DNA of 64,000 bases from a virus, in the IMG/VR virus record IMGVR_UViG_3300044630_006293, positions 62,001 to 126,000 of that record, one strand, 5' to 3'. Positions 52,071 through 60,438 of this stretch are shown here, piece after piece. The notes beneath the pieces were generated by a model. The model was not told the origin of the DNA. It saw nothing but the letters and a program-made list of their open reading frames with translations, and ran no database searches. Both the position numbers and the translations under genes were made by a program. Positions within the stretch are counted from its first letter, which is position 1. Every line of letters starts with the position of its first letter.

Positions 52071-53292
52071 ATGTTTCGTTCCTCAGAATCAATGCCAATA
52101 GATCATTTTTTATTTAGAGCAGGCAAATCTGCCCCTGGCGCTAAAGAAGGAATGCAAGAAATAGAATCAAGCTTAAGGGAAATAGGTAGGCTTGATGAAT
52201 CTTTTCTTACAATGGGAGATAAATCCGTTGTTGGAGCTCGTGTAAGTAAAAAAACTTTAGGTATCTCTGTATCTAATCAAGTATTAGAAAAATTTGGCTT
52301 TGAACCACTTAACGAGAGGGCAATGGCTCATGCTGAGACTGTGGGTCAAAGTTTAACTCGACATGAAGCCTTGCAACGAATGCTTAGGCATGAAGGTATT
52401 AGGCTTAGTAATACAAGTGGAGTAAGTAATCTTCTTGTTTTTAGAGAATCTGTAGTTCGAAGAGGATCCTTAACTGGCAATGTAAAAACTGCGTTACACG
52501 AAATTGGACATGGTGTATCTAAGTTAACACAAAGTACTGTGGATAAAAATCTTCTTGTGGGTCAATTGAAGGATATTATCCGGAGTTAGTTCGGTAGATG
52601 AAGAAGTTGCTAGTAAATTTAAAGATACTTATCTAGGTGTTATGCGTGAATTTGGTCGAGAAGAAGCTAGAGCTGAGTCTTTCTCTGGATTAATTTCAAA
52701 AACCACCATAGGAAAAGACGCTCTAACCAAGATAGCAAGAGGAGGTATTGAGGAGAAGCATATTAAGGGAACCTTATTAAGCGCATACAATCGTCTTGAT
52801 GATGAATTTTATGGATTCCAAGGATATGCAGAAATCAACTTAAGGAACATGCGAGGTTCTGCAGTGTATGATGCATTTGCTCGTCATATTGATTTTGATC
52901 AATTACAAAGACTAGGAGCCGTAGAAGCTCATGGCGTTTTTATGGGTTCAGTTGATTACGGCGGAATGTCAGAAGCTGTTGCTCCATCTTTGAGAAGTCT
53001 TCAACAAACAGCAAACGAGCATGTGCTAACAAATTATGGTGAAGATACATATGATCGTTATCAGTCGCTAGTAACAGAATCAAAAAGAATTCCTGCACAG
53101 ATAAAAGGATCTGGCCTAGCTTCAATTTCCTCTGAACCTATTATAGATTCAATAGCTGCTTTAGAAAGAAGCGGGGCTAGCACAGAGGTTGCAGAACAAG
53201 TTGGAAGAACTGGTGGGATGGCAAAAAGAACACTTAGTGGAATATTGTCAGCCGGAGAAACAGCAGCAGAAGTTATGAGATTTATTAAATAA
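52071..53292 (+). CDS. Zincin-like metallopeptidase, needs +1 frameshift at CGGA (52581)
   Basis: Across one skipped base this is a 406-residue protein. TALHEIGHGVSKL is an H-E-x-x-H zinc site before the shift at ATC-CGG-AGT; FGREEARAESFSG, after the shift, supplies a likely third ligand Glu, as in phage zincins. Skipping the C gives KDII-G-VSSVDEEV. The zero frame stops at 52589 and lacks the third ligand. The C-terminal half is helical. It may process a virion protein or cleave host proteins; substrate unknown. Confidence 0.72.
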
Positions 53293-53300
53293 TATATATC

Positions 53301-53317
53301 TGAGGTCCTATTAATTT
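53301..53317 (+). repeat. Direct repeat, copy 2
   Basis: TGAGGTCCTATTAATTT, partner of 52011-52027, just after the zincin stop. Confidence 0.6.
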
Positions 53318-53390
53318 CTTTGTATAAAACCCAAAAAGACAAAAAAAGTTTAAAACAGTTTTGCCTCTTAAAATTTTTTTCCCAAATTTT

Positions 53391-53406
53391 ACCTATATAG
53401 GTTTTT
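53391..53406. terminator. Weak bidirectional terminator
   Basis: ACCTATATAGGT palindrome flanked by AAATTTT and TTTTTAAA, between convergent genes. The stem is short; the rest of 53318-53390 is plain AT-rich sequence. Confidence 0.45.
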
Positions 53407-53434
53407 TAAATTAAAAAATATAATATTCCGCGTT

Positions 53435-53698
53435 TTAGTTATTATCTGCAACTGCGTCTTCTAGTGGGGAAACTATAATTGTTTCTCCATCTGAAGTAAC
53501 GCCAAAGATACATCCAACATCGTTACCTTCAGGATCAGAAGAAGCGTAGATCTTGCTTCCGTCATTAAAGATGATTGCTACCGGATATCCACCACGGGAA
53601 TTTTCCCAACCTTCAGCTTTAAGCTCTTCTTTAGTTAGCATTCTTACTTCAGCTACCATTAATCCTACAGGATATGCTGCTTTGTCTAAACTGGTCAT
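53435..53698 (-). CDS. Hypothetical protein
   Basis: An 87-residue protein: VAEVRMLTKEELKAEGWEN then GYPVAIIFNDGSKIYASSD and CIFGVTSDGETIIVS, a small beta-barrel-like fold seen in other phages, function unknown. ATG 53698 is chosen for GAGGAACAAA before it. Confidence 0.65.
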   Translation of the reverse strand: MTSLDKAAYPVGLMVAEVRMLTKEELKAEGWENSRGGYPVAIIFNDGSKIYASSDPEGNDVGCIFGVTSDGETIIVSPLEDAVADNN

Positions 53699-53762
53699 TT
53701 TGTTCCTCGTATCTAAAGGGGTTTCTAAGGCTCTTAAATAGGCTTGACGCATTTCATAAAAA

Positions 53763-53975
53763 TCAAGCATCTGTTACAGTGCCCCATTCATGGTGGATAA
53801 TTTCACAAGTAAATTTACAAGAAGGACACCTAGGAGTACCATATTGGCTCATCATAGAATGAGATGGTTTATCTCCGCATTTACATCTTAGTACTAATTC
53901 TGGTCCCCAAGTTCTTATGAGTCTTGTTTTAGCGGACTGAGAAATAGGGATAGACAAAGAAGATTGAGAAATCAT
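53763..53975 (-). CDS. Zinc-ribbon protein
   Basis: A 70-residue protein with RCKCGDKP and PRCPSCKFTCEI, four to five cysteines for one zinc. Followed closely by the next minus-strand gene. GAGGAGAAAC-type site before the ATG. Confidence 0.65.
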   Translation of the reverse strand: MISQSSLSIPISQSAKTRLIRTWGPELVLRCKCGDKPSHSMMSQYGTPRCPSCKFTCEIIHHEWGTVTDA

Positions 53976-53986
53976 TTGTTTCTCCT

Positions 53987-54439
53987 CTAGTGATAATGCT
54001 TATTACTGTGTATGTCATTAAAGTTTTTTGTTTTAGATTGAACTAAAGAATTAATAGCAGTATGCAAAGAAGGCCAATCACGCTTAAGGTCATTAAGAAG
54101 ATTTGATAACATCTTGTCATGCAGCGGTTCATTAACGCCTTTATTAAAAATAGCTTTATAAATTTTGTAGAGAGCTTCTCTTTCCTTAAAATTTAATGAT
54201 CCATAAGTATTGTAACTAAAGTCAATGTTGTCTTTAATGTCCATATATGGATTTTTAGGAGTATCAATAAATTCTTTAATGTCCATATATGGATTCTTAG
54301 GATATGGATTCTTAGGAGTTTTACCAATAAATGTAGATTTCTCTTCTTTTACTGAAGTTTGATCTTTGTTAGAAATAGAATTTGCTAGACTAGCAATAGA
54401 AGATGCTAGATTGTTTATTGCCTGAATAAGAGATTTCAT
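53987..54439 (-). CDS. Hypothetical protein with tandem repeat
   Basis: A 150-residue protein. Near residues 40-70 the unit PKNPYMDIK(E/D)xID is repeated, preceded by partial copies (TPKNPYPKNPYMD). The N-terminus is a Ser/Asn/Leu helix; the C-terminal half is helical. No family recognised. Confidence 0.65.
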   Translation of the reverse strand: MKSLIQAINNLASSIASLANSISNKDQTSVKEEKSTFIGKTPKNPYPKNPYMDIKEFIDTPKNPYMDIKDNIDFSYNTYGSLNFKEREALYKIYKAIFNKGVNEPLHDKMLSNLLNDLKRDWPSLHTAINSLVQSKTKNFNDIHSNKHYH

Positions 54440-54450
54440 TTTTATCCTTT

Positions 54451-54666
54451 TTAATAACGAGCTATTAAATTCAATCTTTGAATCTCAGCTTCTAAACTCT
54501 GCAACTTGTATTCCATAGAACTTATATGGGTGAGTAGTAAAGATATAGTATTTGAGGCAGATTGACAAATATCATAAACATTTTTAGAATCATGAATTGT
54601 TTTATCAGCTTCATTGAGAAGTGAATGAATTAATTCTTTAGAGCTATCTAGAATATGTTCTGACAT
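54451..54666 (-). CDS. Coiled-coil hypothetical protein
   Basis: A 71-residue helical protein ending in a coiled coil (YKLQSLEAEIQRLN). The TGATATAAT at 54673-54681 (minus) places the +1 on the ATG, so it appears leaderless. Confidence 0.6.
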   Translation of the reverse strand: MSEHILDSSKELIHSLLNEADKTIHDSKNVYDICQSASNTISLLLTHISSMEYKLQSLEAEIQRLNLIARY

Positions 54667-54672
54667 AAAAAC

Positions 54673-54681
54673 ATTATATCA
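54673..54681 (-). promoter_or_regulatory. Extended -10 promoter giving a leaderless mRNA
   Basis: On the minus strand TGATATAAT followed by GTTTTT and ATG 54666. It overlaps the 3' end of the upstream gene. Confidence 0.6.
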
Positions 54682-54909
54682 GCTAAAGCCAGATAACTTC
54701 TTGTTTAAGTTCTTATACAAATTTTTTTCTTCTGAAATTTCAGCTAAAGCATTATCAAGTAAAGATAATAGCAATTTGTCAAAATTACTTAAAAGGCTAG
54801 TGTCAAAGTAAACTTTGTTGGTAGAAATTTTATCTTCTGTATTTGAAGAAGAAGAAGATTCCTCTTTATTATTAGGGTAATTACATGGCCAGTTGGGATG
54901 AATCATCAT
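54679..54909 (-). CDS. Hypothetical protein
   Basis: A 76-residue protein: MMIHPNWPCNYPNN, a Ser/Glu-rich stretch, then a helix (FDKLLLSLLDNALAEI). Its ATG overlaps the stop of a tiny upstream membrane ORF. Unknown function. Confidence 0.55.
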   Translation of the reverse strand: MMIHPNWPCNYPNNKEESSSSSNTEDKISTNKVYFDTSLLSNFDKLLLSLLDNALAEISEEKNLYKNLNKKLSGFS

Positions 54910-55001
54910 AAGACTAATTCTTTGGGAGTAGTTAAAAACCGGAATATAATATACGCAAGCTCAAACAAAGCAGCGAGGATCTGAACAGTAATGCCTGTCA
55001 T
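54906..55001 (-). CDS. Possible 31-residue membrane peptide
   Basis: ATG 55001 to a TGA that overlaps the next ATG. One hydrophobic helix (VQILAALFELAYIIF). Contains an in-frame CGGT at 54941-54939; read as Arg the frame runs to the ATGA overlap, shifted it stops at once. Confidence 0.4.
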   Translation of the reverse strand: MTGITVQILAALFELAYIIFRFLTTPKELVL

Positions 55002-55048
55002 AATTTTCTATCTTTCTTTTATGTTACAAGTCGGTGATTAGATAGATA

Positions 55049-55348
55049 TTATATTAGTTCTAATAAATATACTTTATGTAGTCTCTTTTTACAAGTGTGA
55101 GAAGGTGCTTCATCTATAGCTACACATACCTTAACGTACACTCCACAAGAATGGCATTTCCATTCACTGTTAGGTTTATATCTTAAGGTAGTATTCTCTT
55201 GCTTAGGGGCATTGATTGTCAGCTGAGAAGAATCAACAGAAGGAGCTTGTAGACATGATGGGCAAAGCCTAGGTTTTCTCCCTCTTGCTTTAAGGCGCTT
55301 CCATTGAAGATTACATTGGATACAAGTTAGTTCGTCAAATTCTTCCAT
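55049..55348 (-). CDS. Double zinc-ribbon protein
   Basis: A 99-residue protein with CIQCNLQW, LCPSCL, WKCHSCGVYVKVC and HTC, enough for two zinc sites. ATG 55348 follows GGAACAACT; a longer frame to 55381 would overlap the hydrolase gene. Possibly transcription or nucleic-acid related. Confidence 0.7.
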   Translation of the reverse strand: MEEFDELTCIQCNLQWKRLKARGRKPRLCPSCLQAPSVDSSQLTINAPKQENTTLRYKPNSEWKCHSCGVYVKVCVAIDEAPSHTCKKRLHKVYLLELI

Positions 55349-55356
55349 AGTTGTTC

Positions 55357-55965
55357 CTAAATTTTTTCTTGAAAATGACAATGAAAAGGTGCTCCGGTAT
55401 AAGGGTCATACTTTGAGGCAACTGCTATAGCTTTTAAAGCTGCTTTTTTAGCCTGAGCTACTGTCATCTTTTTTGATGAACCAAGAACATGCAAAGCGCC
55501 AAGAGCGTAAGCACTTCCAGTTCCAAGAGCATACATGCCACTTATATCAGAGGTCCAAGAGTAGTCGCCATCAACAACATATATGCAACCTGAGACTACG
55601 ACTAAAATTGTAGATCCATGCTCAGCAATGTGAGTTGAAGTATCTCTTTCAGGAGCAGCATATCCTTGTTTTTCAAAACATTCTCTAAGAGAAGGTATAA
55701 ACTTTGTAGTTATAAAGTTGTCTAACTTTTTTCCAGTTGTTCCAGGAGGTACAACAGGAGGAGTAAAGGCGTGATGAAGAATATTAATTGCGCGCATATC
55801 TCCAGCTGCACCTAAAAGGTATCTTCCATTTTCTGCAACTTTAGCAGAAGTAGAAGATAGTGTAGTTATCTGTGAAGCAAAACCACCTTCATCAACGGTG
55901 GATATGCGAGAATCACTACAAACTAAAGAATAGTCTAATCCCTGAATAGCTATAATGGTAGTCAT
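55357..55965 (-). CDS. Proteasome beta-like Ntn hydrolase
   Basis: A 202-residue protein. The N-terminal M-T-T-I-I-A gives a nucleophile Thr after Met removal; VCSDSRIST fits the Asp17 region, and YALGTGSAYALGAL is the G-S-G-like strand-helix of proteasome beta and HslV subunits. It resembles the proteasome-like proteins of actinophages. It could cleave host proteins or modify the host proteasome. TATAAT at 55996-56001 (minus) gives a 24-base leader with GAGGAA. Confidence 0.75.
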   Translation of the reverse strand: MTTIIAIQGLDYSLVCSDSRISTVDEGGFASQITTLSSTSAKVAENGRYLLGAAGDMRAINILHHAFTPPVVPPGTTGKKLDNFITTKFIPSLRECFEKQGYAAPERDTSTHIAEHGSTILVVVSGCIYVVDGDYSWTSDISGMYALGTGSAYALGALHVLGSSKKMTVAQAKKAALKAIAVASKYDPYTGAPFHCHFQEKI

Positions 55966-56020
55966 TTAATTCCTCGGTATATTTAAATATATTACATTAT
56001 ACCTTAGAATAAGATTAAAT

Positions 56021-56185
56021 TCAATCTTTAGAAGGATTAAAATATAAAGAACCAAAAACCTCTATAGCTATGGAGTTAATTTCTTTAGAATTAGAAAAGG
56101 AATTATATTGAACATATTCATTATTTAAAGAATGAAAGTAATGTTTATATTTTTTATTTTTAAACTTTCTTTTGTTCTTTGCCAA
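56021..56185 (-). CDS. Small basic hypothetical protein
   Basis: About 54 residues, Lys-rich at the N-terminus (KNKRKFKNKKYKHYFH). TTG 56185 with AGGGCG upstream is preferred; ATG 56218 would overlap the KTSC gene further. Overlap makes it uncertain. Confidence 0.4.
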   Translation of the reverse strand: MAKNKRKFKNKKYKHYFHSLNNEYVQYNSFSNSKEINSIAIEVFGSLYFNPSKD

Positions 56186-56423
56186 GAGTTTCGCCCTTTT
56201 TATAAATACAGGTGCCATTTAAATTATTTCTAATTTTAGAGTTAAAATATGCCCCAGCTGAATCAGCTGCAATAAACTCAGCAAACTTGTCATACGACAC
56301 AGAGTCATAATGCCAAATGGCTCCAGAATGAAATATTACTATCAAGCCCTCGGTATCTTCATCCCATGCAGCAGAGTGAAGAACAGAACTATCACGAAAT
56401 TGTTTAAATTTAATTGTTGACAT
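56160..56423 (-). CDS. KTSC-domain protein
   Basis: An 87-residue protein. SSVLHSAAWDEDTEGLIVIF, SGAIWHYDSVSYDKFAEF and SAGAYFNSKIRNN follow the KTSC family (PF13619), small domains linked to lysyl-tRNA synthetase and often found alone in phages. ATG 56423 follows GGTGG. Confidence 0.78.
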   Translation of the reverse strand: MSTIKFKQFRDSSVLHSAAWDEDTEGLIVIFHSGAIWHYDSVSYDKFAEFIAADSAGAYFNSKIRNNLNGTCIYKKGETLGKEQKKV

Positions 56424-56424
56424 A

Positions 56425-56655
56425 TCAACCACCGTTCAAATTGTAGAAACTTTCATACTCTGATAATCCATTGCACCTTATGCAATTAAGGGGATTATCT
56501 TCATGCTGTGAATCGTGTTCACGATACAAAGAAGTAGCTATTTGCTTCCAGTGATTAAGTTGTGCAAGCATGACTGAATTGCTTTGAGTAAGTAGCTTGA
56601 TATTATCAAGAAGTGCATTTACATCTTCTTGTGAAAATATTGGGTCATTATTCAT
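56425..56655 (-). CDS. Hypothetical protein
   Basis: A 76-residue helical protein with NCIRCNG near the end. It starts four bases downstream of the tRNA-Arg and overlaps neither it nor the KTSC ATG. Function unknown. Confidence 0.6.
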   Translation of the reverse strand: MNNDPIFSQEDVNALLDNIKLLTQSNSVMLAQLNHWKQIATSLYREHDSQHEDNPLNCIRCNGLSEYESFYNLNGG

Positions 56656-56659
56656 ATAG

Positions 56660-56731
56660 TGCCTCCACTAGGACTCGAACCTAGAACGAGAAATTAGAAG
56701 TTTCTTGTTATATCCCTTTAACTATAGAGGC
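56660..56731 (-). tRNA. tRNA-Arg(UCU)
   Basis: A cloverleaf on the minus strand: acceptor GCCTCTA/TGGAGGC, D-stem GTTA/TAAC, anticodon arm AGAAA-CTTCTAA-TTTCT with anticodon UCU, T-arm CTAGG-TTCGAGT-CCTAG, discriminator A. CCA is not encoded. It reads AGA, the main Arg codon of this AT-rich phage. Confidence 0.93.
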
Positions 56732-56734
56732 TTG

Positions 56735-57154
56735 TTAAAGATAATTATACTGTTCTCTTGTTTGAATATCAACAAAAAGATTTGATTCTAAAAGAAAATC
56801 TTTATAAGAAACAATGTAATAGAATCCATTACTCCAGTAAGCACCTTGAACTAAATATCCATCAAAAGGTTTGAATTCACTTATCTCATGCCAATCGCCC
56901 ATAGAATCCATTACATACCTAAAAATTCCAAGAGGTTTAGGAGTCCATAATTTTGCAATAACGTTATTTGGCAAAGCGACAGAGGCATGCAAAAGAACGT
57001 ATGATTCTATAGCAGCGGTAACTTCCTCTATTGGTAAGGACTTAGAAGAATAGGAAAACCAATTATTCTGCTGTATTTGAGAAAGAAAATAATGAGAATC
57101 TTCTTCATCTAAAGATGACTCAAAAACAGATGTCCTTTGTAATAGATCTAACAT
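56735..57154 (-). CDS. Hypothetical protein
   Basis: A 139-residue protein with a helical N-terminal half and a beta-rich C-terminal half (GDWHEISEFKPFDGYLVQGAY). Two bases separate it from the upstream gene. No family recognised. Confidence 0.6.
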   Translation of the reverse strand: MLDLLQRTSVFESSLDEEDSHYFLSQIQQNNWFSYSSKSLPIEEVTAAIESYVLLHASVALPNNVIAKLWTPKPLGIFRYVMDSMGDWHEISEFKPFDGYLVQGAYWSNGFYYIVSYKDFLLESNLFVDIQTREQYNYL

Positions 57155-57156
57155 AA

Positions 57157-57519
57157 TTAACTGCCAACAACTAGTTTAACGTATAAAGTTTTTCTTTCAA
57201 TAGATGTAAGAAATTTTATAGTGTTAATTCGCCACTTGTTTTGCTTTGTTATGAATGATTCAATATCAAAGTTTGAATAACCTTCATCTTTCATTTCCAA
57301 TACTTTAATTTTGTTCTTTGCTTTATTGGAACTTAACTGAAATTCAACATCTCTTCTAATTACTCTTAAGTTATATAACCACATATCCATATTGTTTATG
57401 AGGTGAGTTTTTTCTTCTGGAGTTGATTCATTTTTAACATCACGAATAACAAGATCCTTAAATGAATCTAAATAATCTGAATCAAATTCATCAACTGTAT
57501 TGGTATTTTGATTGTTCAT
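57157..57519 (-). CDS. Hypothetical protein
   Basis: A 120-residue mostly helical protein. Overlaps the UDG-like gene by 28 bases. May act with it; no family recognised. Confidence 0.6.
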   Translation of the reverse strand: MNNQNTNTVDEFDSDYLDSFKDLVIRDVKNESTPEEKTHLINNMDMWLYNLRVIRRDVEFQLSSNKAKNKIKVLEMKDEGYSNFDIESFITKQNKWRINTIKFLTSIERKTLYVKLVVGS

Positions 57520-58258
57520 ATGTGTCTTTCGAATAGCAGAACTGATAGGCTTGTTGTATGTCTGAAATAAACTGTTCAGAATATTGACCAGAGGACCTAG
57601 TGCAGTAAGCTGGTGAGTATGTTGGTATTATTGGCCAGTAACCAAGCCAAGATAATATTCCTCTATATTGTTTAAGCTGGACATCAGCATTGAGTAATGT
57701 AGCTAAGGGTAGTAAACCTAGAGTAACTATTAGCTTTGGATTAATCAATTGAACCTCAGTATGAAGAAACCCTGAGCAATTAGTTATCTCAATGTTTTCT
57801 ATTTTTCTAGAAACAGGGCACCTAGTAACGTATGTTAAGCATACATTTGAAGAGTTAAAGCCAACTGATTTTATAGTAGATATAAACAAATCTGTTGACT
57901 CTTGATCAAGCTTAGGATTATCTAATATAAATAATACATCTGGATTTTGATAATTCCATTTTGGAAGCTCTGAAGACTCAAGCATAGTAGAGCACTTCCT
58001 ACAGTTTTTAGTAACTGTATGAAGGTCTTTCAAATTAACGTTATTATTAGAAGTAAGAATATTAGATCTTACATCTTGAAAAAGTGTAGTTAATTTATCA
58101 TTAGGAATATGCTTTGCAAAAGTCTCGTATACGTGAGACAATAAGTTAGTTTCCCCAAGACCTAGATATAATCCGGTCTTGGGGATTAACTTAGAATTTT
58201 CACCAGAAAGAGCTTCTTTAATTAAAGAATCTAAATCTTCCTGTGAAAAATCATCCAT
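57491..58258 (-). CDS. Uracil-DNA-glycosylase-like protein (family 4-like)
   Basis: A 255-residue protein. NCRKCSTM, VTRCPV and ITNCSGFL give four cysteines like the Fe-S site of family 4 UDGs; LINPKLIVTLGLLPLATLL and IPTYSPAYCTRS match later motifs. The first active-site motif (normally G-E-A-P-G) reads FILDNPK, so activity may differ. Its ATG overlaps the SSB stop. Confidence 0.72.
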   Translation of the reverse strand: MDDFSQEDLDSLIKEALSGENSKLIPKTGLYLGLGETNLLSHVYETFAKHIPNDKLTTLFQDVRSNILTSNNNVNLKDLHTVTKNCRKCSTMLESSELPKWNYQNPDVLFILDNPKLDQESTDLFISTIKSVGFNSSNVCLTYVTRCPVSRKIENIEITNCSGFLHTEVQLINPKLIVTLGLLPLATLLNADVQLKQYRGILSWLGYWPIIPTYSPAYCTRSSGQYSEQFISDIQQAYQFCYSKDTYEQSKYQYS

Positions 58259-58683
58259 CAGAACTCTGAGGGAATTGAGTTACCAGATGGTGAACTAGAG
58301 GATCCTTCTGATTTAGTAGAATCTCCCTTTGGTGCAGAAGCTGCATATGTAACATGCTCTGCAACAACTACGACTTTTGATCTATTTTGGTTATCTTGCT
58401 GCCAACGTTCTTGAAGCAGTCTTCCAATAATAGAAATCTGTGAACCCTTTTTCATTTTACCGCCAGTAATTTGGCTGTGAACAAAAGAAGCATTCTTATT
58501 TGCAAAACCGTCATTATCCTTAAGGTAATAAGTTATATCAAAATAGCCAGAAGTAGACTGTGATCCTTTTTCGGAACCAGCATAATCTACTGCTACTCTA
58601 AACTTTGCAATTTTGTCATTTATAATTTCTGGATCAGCAACGACACCAGCAGTAAGGTTGATGATATTTTTTGGATCTAACAT
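58258..58683 (-). CDS. ssb: Single-stranded DNA-binding protein
   Basis: A 141-residue OB-fold SSB: NLTAGVVADPEI, KFRVAVDYAG, YFDITYYLKD, ISIIGRLLQERW, then a Ser/Gly-rich linker and an acidic-ended tail (SIPSEF). Coats ssDNA in replication. GGAGATTATAGATA precedes the ATG. Confidence 0.88.
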   Translation of the reverse strand: MLDPKNIINLTAGVVADPEIINDKIAKFRVAVDYAGSEKGSQSTSGYFDITYYLKDNDGFANKNASFVHSQITGGKMKKGSQISIIGRLLQERWQQDNQNRSKVVVVAEHVTYAASAPKGDSTKSEGSSSSPSGNSIPSEF

Positions 58684-58703
58684 TATCTATAATCTCCATA
58701 TAG

Positions 58704-58928
58704 TCACTTAGTTTGGTTATTGTTTTCAATTGCTTCTCGAATATTTTCGACAAGCCTTTCTAAAAATTTGCATGCTTCATCTGCGCCAATTGCCGGACCA
58801 TAATCTATGGTGTAGTAATCTACTAGACTAACAAACAAATTATATATTCCGGATTTTAAATCCGAAATGACATCAGTAGAAACGTAATCACTTACTTCTT
58901 CTACTAATTTAGGATCTTCATCACTCAT
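58704..58928 (-). CDS. Hypothetical protein
   Basis: A 74-residue acidic helical protein (EDPKLVEEVSDYVSTDV; CKFLERLVENIREAI). Adjacent to a MerR-like regulator, upstream by one base. Function unknown. Confidence 0.6.
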   Translation of the reverse strand: MSDEDPKLVEEVSDYVSTDVISDLKSGIYNLFVSLVDYYTIDYGPAIGADEACKFLERLVENIREAIENNNQTK

Positions 58929-58929
58929 A

Positions 58930-59223
58930 TTATACCCTCTTTGATAGAGCTTGATCTATCATTTCTCCTAATATTTTTTTATCCTTAAAACCTTTGTCAT
59001 ACAATATAGATATTATAGGTTTTGGATCTATATAAGAGTAGGTAATAAGTTGTAAATTAAGTACATCGTTAAGATTATATATCCTATACTTATTTAGATC
59101 TCTTTTTGGAACTGGATACTTTTTTGTTTTCTCGCGATTTGCAACAGTTAAAGGAGAGACATTAAGTATTTGAGCAACATCTGAACGAGTAAATATTGGT
59201 TCTGATACTTTTTTATAGCTCAT
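58930..59223 (-). CDS. MerR-type HTH regulator
   Basis: A 97-residue protein: FTRSDVAQILNVSPLTVANREK is a MerR-like winged HTH, RDLNKYRIYNLNDVLNL its wing. Too short for a full MerR. Its promoter (59261-59269) shares 16 bases with the tRNA-Gly promoter. Confidence 0.7.
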   Translation of the reverse strand: MSYKKVSEPIFTRSDVAQILNVSPLTVANREKTKKYPVPKRDLNKYRIYNLNDVLNLQLITYSYIDPKPIISILYDKGFKDKKILGEMIDQALSKRV

Positions 59224-59260
59224 TTTAATTTATATACCTTTTTAAGTATTTATATATATT

Positions 59261-59269
59261 TATATAGTA
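59261..59269 (-). promoter_or_regulatory. Promoter GTACTATATA before the HTH gene
   Basis: On the minus strand TACTATATA preceded by TTTTTATGG, the same 16-base string as at the tRNA-Gly promoter. Leads the minus-strand operon of HTH, SSB and UDG genes. Confidence 0.55.
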
Positions 59270-59295
59270 CCATAAAAAGATAGAATAATCAATAA

Positions 59296-60438
59296 TTACA
59301 CCTGTTGACAGTTTTGTCTTAGGGCATTAGCATAAGCATTAAAAGAAGAGATCTGATTTATTTTTTGATTAAGATAGGCTTCACAACTTGTGTAATAAGG
59401 ATATGAAACAGAATCTACAAAAAGATGATAAATAACAGATTGATATGTTTTTTTAATTTTATTAACTGGGCCAACAAAATTTATAAAATCTGATATATTA
59501 AAATCATCTGAATCATCTATAGAATTTAAATAAAGATTTTTATACTTTGGTGAATAATTGAATATAAAATCTTTATCTTTATCAAAATTTGAACAATAAG
59601 ATGGATTAGCCCAAGTCGAAGAGGCAACATCTTCTAAAGACATCTGAGATATCAATTTATAAAAAGTCTTAACACTATCAAGGTTAGACATGCTGTCTTC
59701 AATAAGTTTTTTCATTATAGGATTATGAACAGTGTTATGATATATCTGACTCGATGTTTGATTAACGCATTCATGAAGGTCAGCATTAAAACCAGTATTC
59801 CAAACCCAATCGTAAGCAGAAGCGATTACGCCTTCTAAGCTTTGAGGATAGCGAGATATTTCTTCATACTCATCAAACATTGGATTGCATAAAGTGCCAT
59901 CAGCAAAGAAATTATTTACATAAGGCATATAAAGCTGGGTATCAGGTCCGCGAAGTGGAGTATTTGAAAAGAACATTTTGACATAAGTTGTTCTATATTT
60001 TGAAATAGGATTAGTAGAATATTGAACTAAATATATTTGCCAAGGAACAGGAATCTCATAAACATTTTGAATCAAATCTTCTTGAGAAATATTATAGCTA
60101 TCATCATCTTCATCATCTGATTGATAACCTTCATGTGTAGCTGAAGAAATTTGATCAACAGAATAATCTATATAATTAATAAGCTTATGAGTTGGAGGGC
60201 GTTCAAATATTAAAAAACCAGGTATAGAAAAACGCAAACCTGGAGGAAGCAAACCAGATTCTAGTGTTTTTTTATTTAATGAATTATGATATTCAGATAA
60301 ACTTGATATATCTCCACTCATTGAATACATTGTTCCAAAATCATCTTTTATATTAAGTTCAGAATAATAAGAATTTGGATCTTCTCTCCAACCATAATGA
60401 CCTTGTTTAGTTTTTGTAAAGATAGATAAGCTAGACAT
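59296..60438 (-). CDS. Unknown protein, paralogue of the gene upstream
   Basis: A 380-residue protein. FLIFERPPTHK, IPVPWQIYLVQYST, MFFSNTPLRGPDTQLYMPYV and FADGTLC align with the gene at 60431 (WLIERPPFKA, WVPWTLMLLHV, YFNDGPLNSNEDSFIP, YMDARMC). The order R-P-P ... P-W ... P-L ... P-N ... D-G-x-x-C loosely recalls PRTRC-B/E2-like proteins; this is a weak resemblance. Its ATG overlaps the upstream TAA (TAATG). Confidence 0.5.
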   Translation of the reverse strand: MSSLSIFTKTKQGHYGWREDPNSYYSELNIKDDFGTMYSMSGDISSLSEYHNSLNKKTLESGLLPPGLRFSIPGFLIFERPPTHKLINYIDYSVDQISSATHEGYQSDDEDDDSYNISQEDLIQNVYEIPVPWQIYLVQYSTNPISKYRTTYVKMFFSNTPLRGPDTQLYMPYVNNFFADGTLCNPMFDEYEEISRYPQSLEGVIASAYDWVWNTGFNADLHECVNQTSSQIYHNTVHNPIMKKLIEDSMSNLDSVKTFYKLISQMSLEDVASSTWANPSYCSNFDKDKDFIFNYSPKYKNLYLNSIDDSDDFNISDFINFVGPVNKIKKTYQSVIYHLFVDSVSYPYYTSCEAYLNQKINQISSFNAYANALRQNCQQV

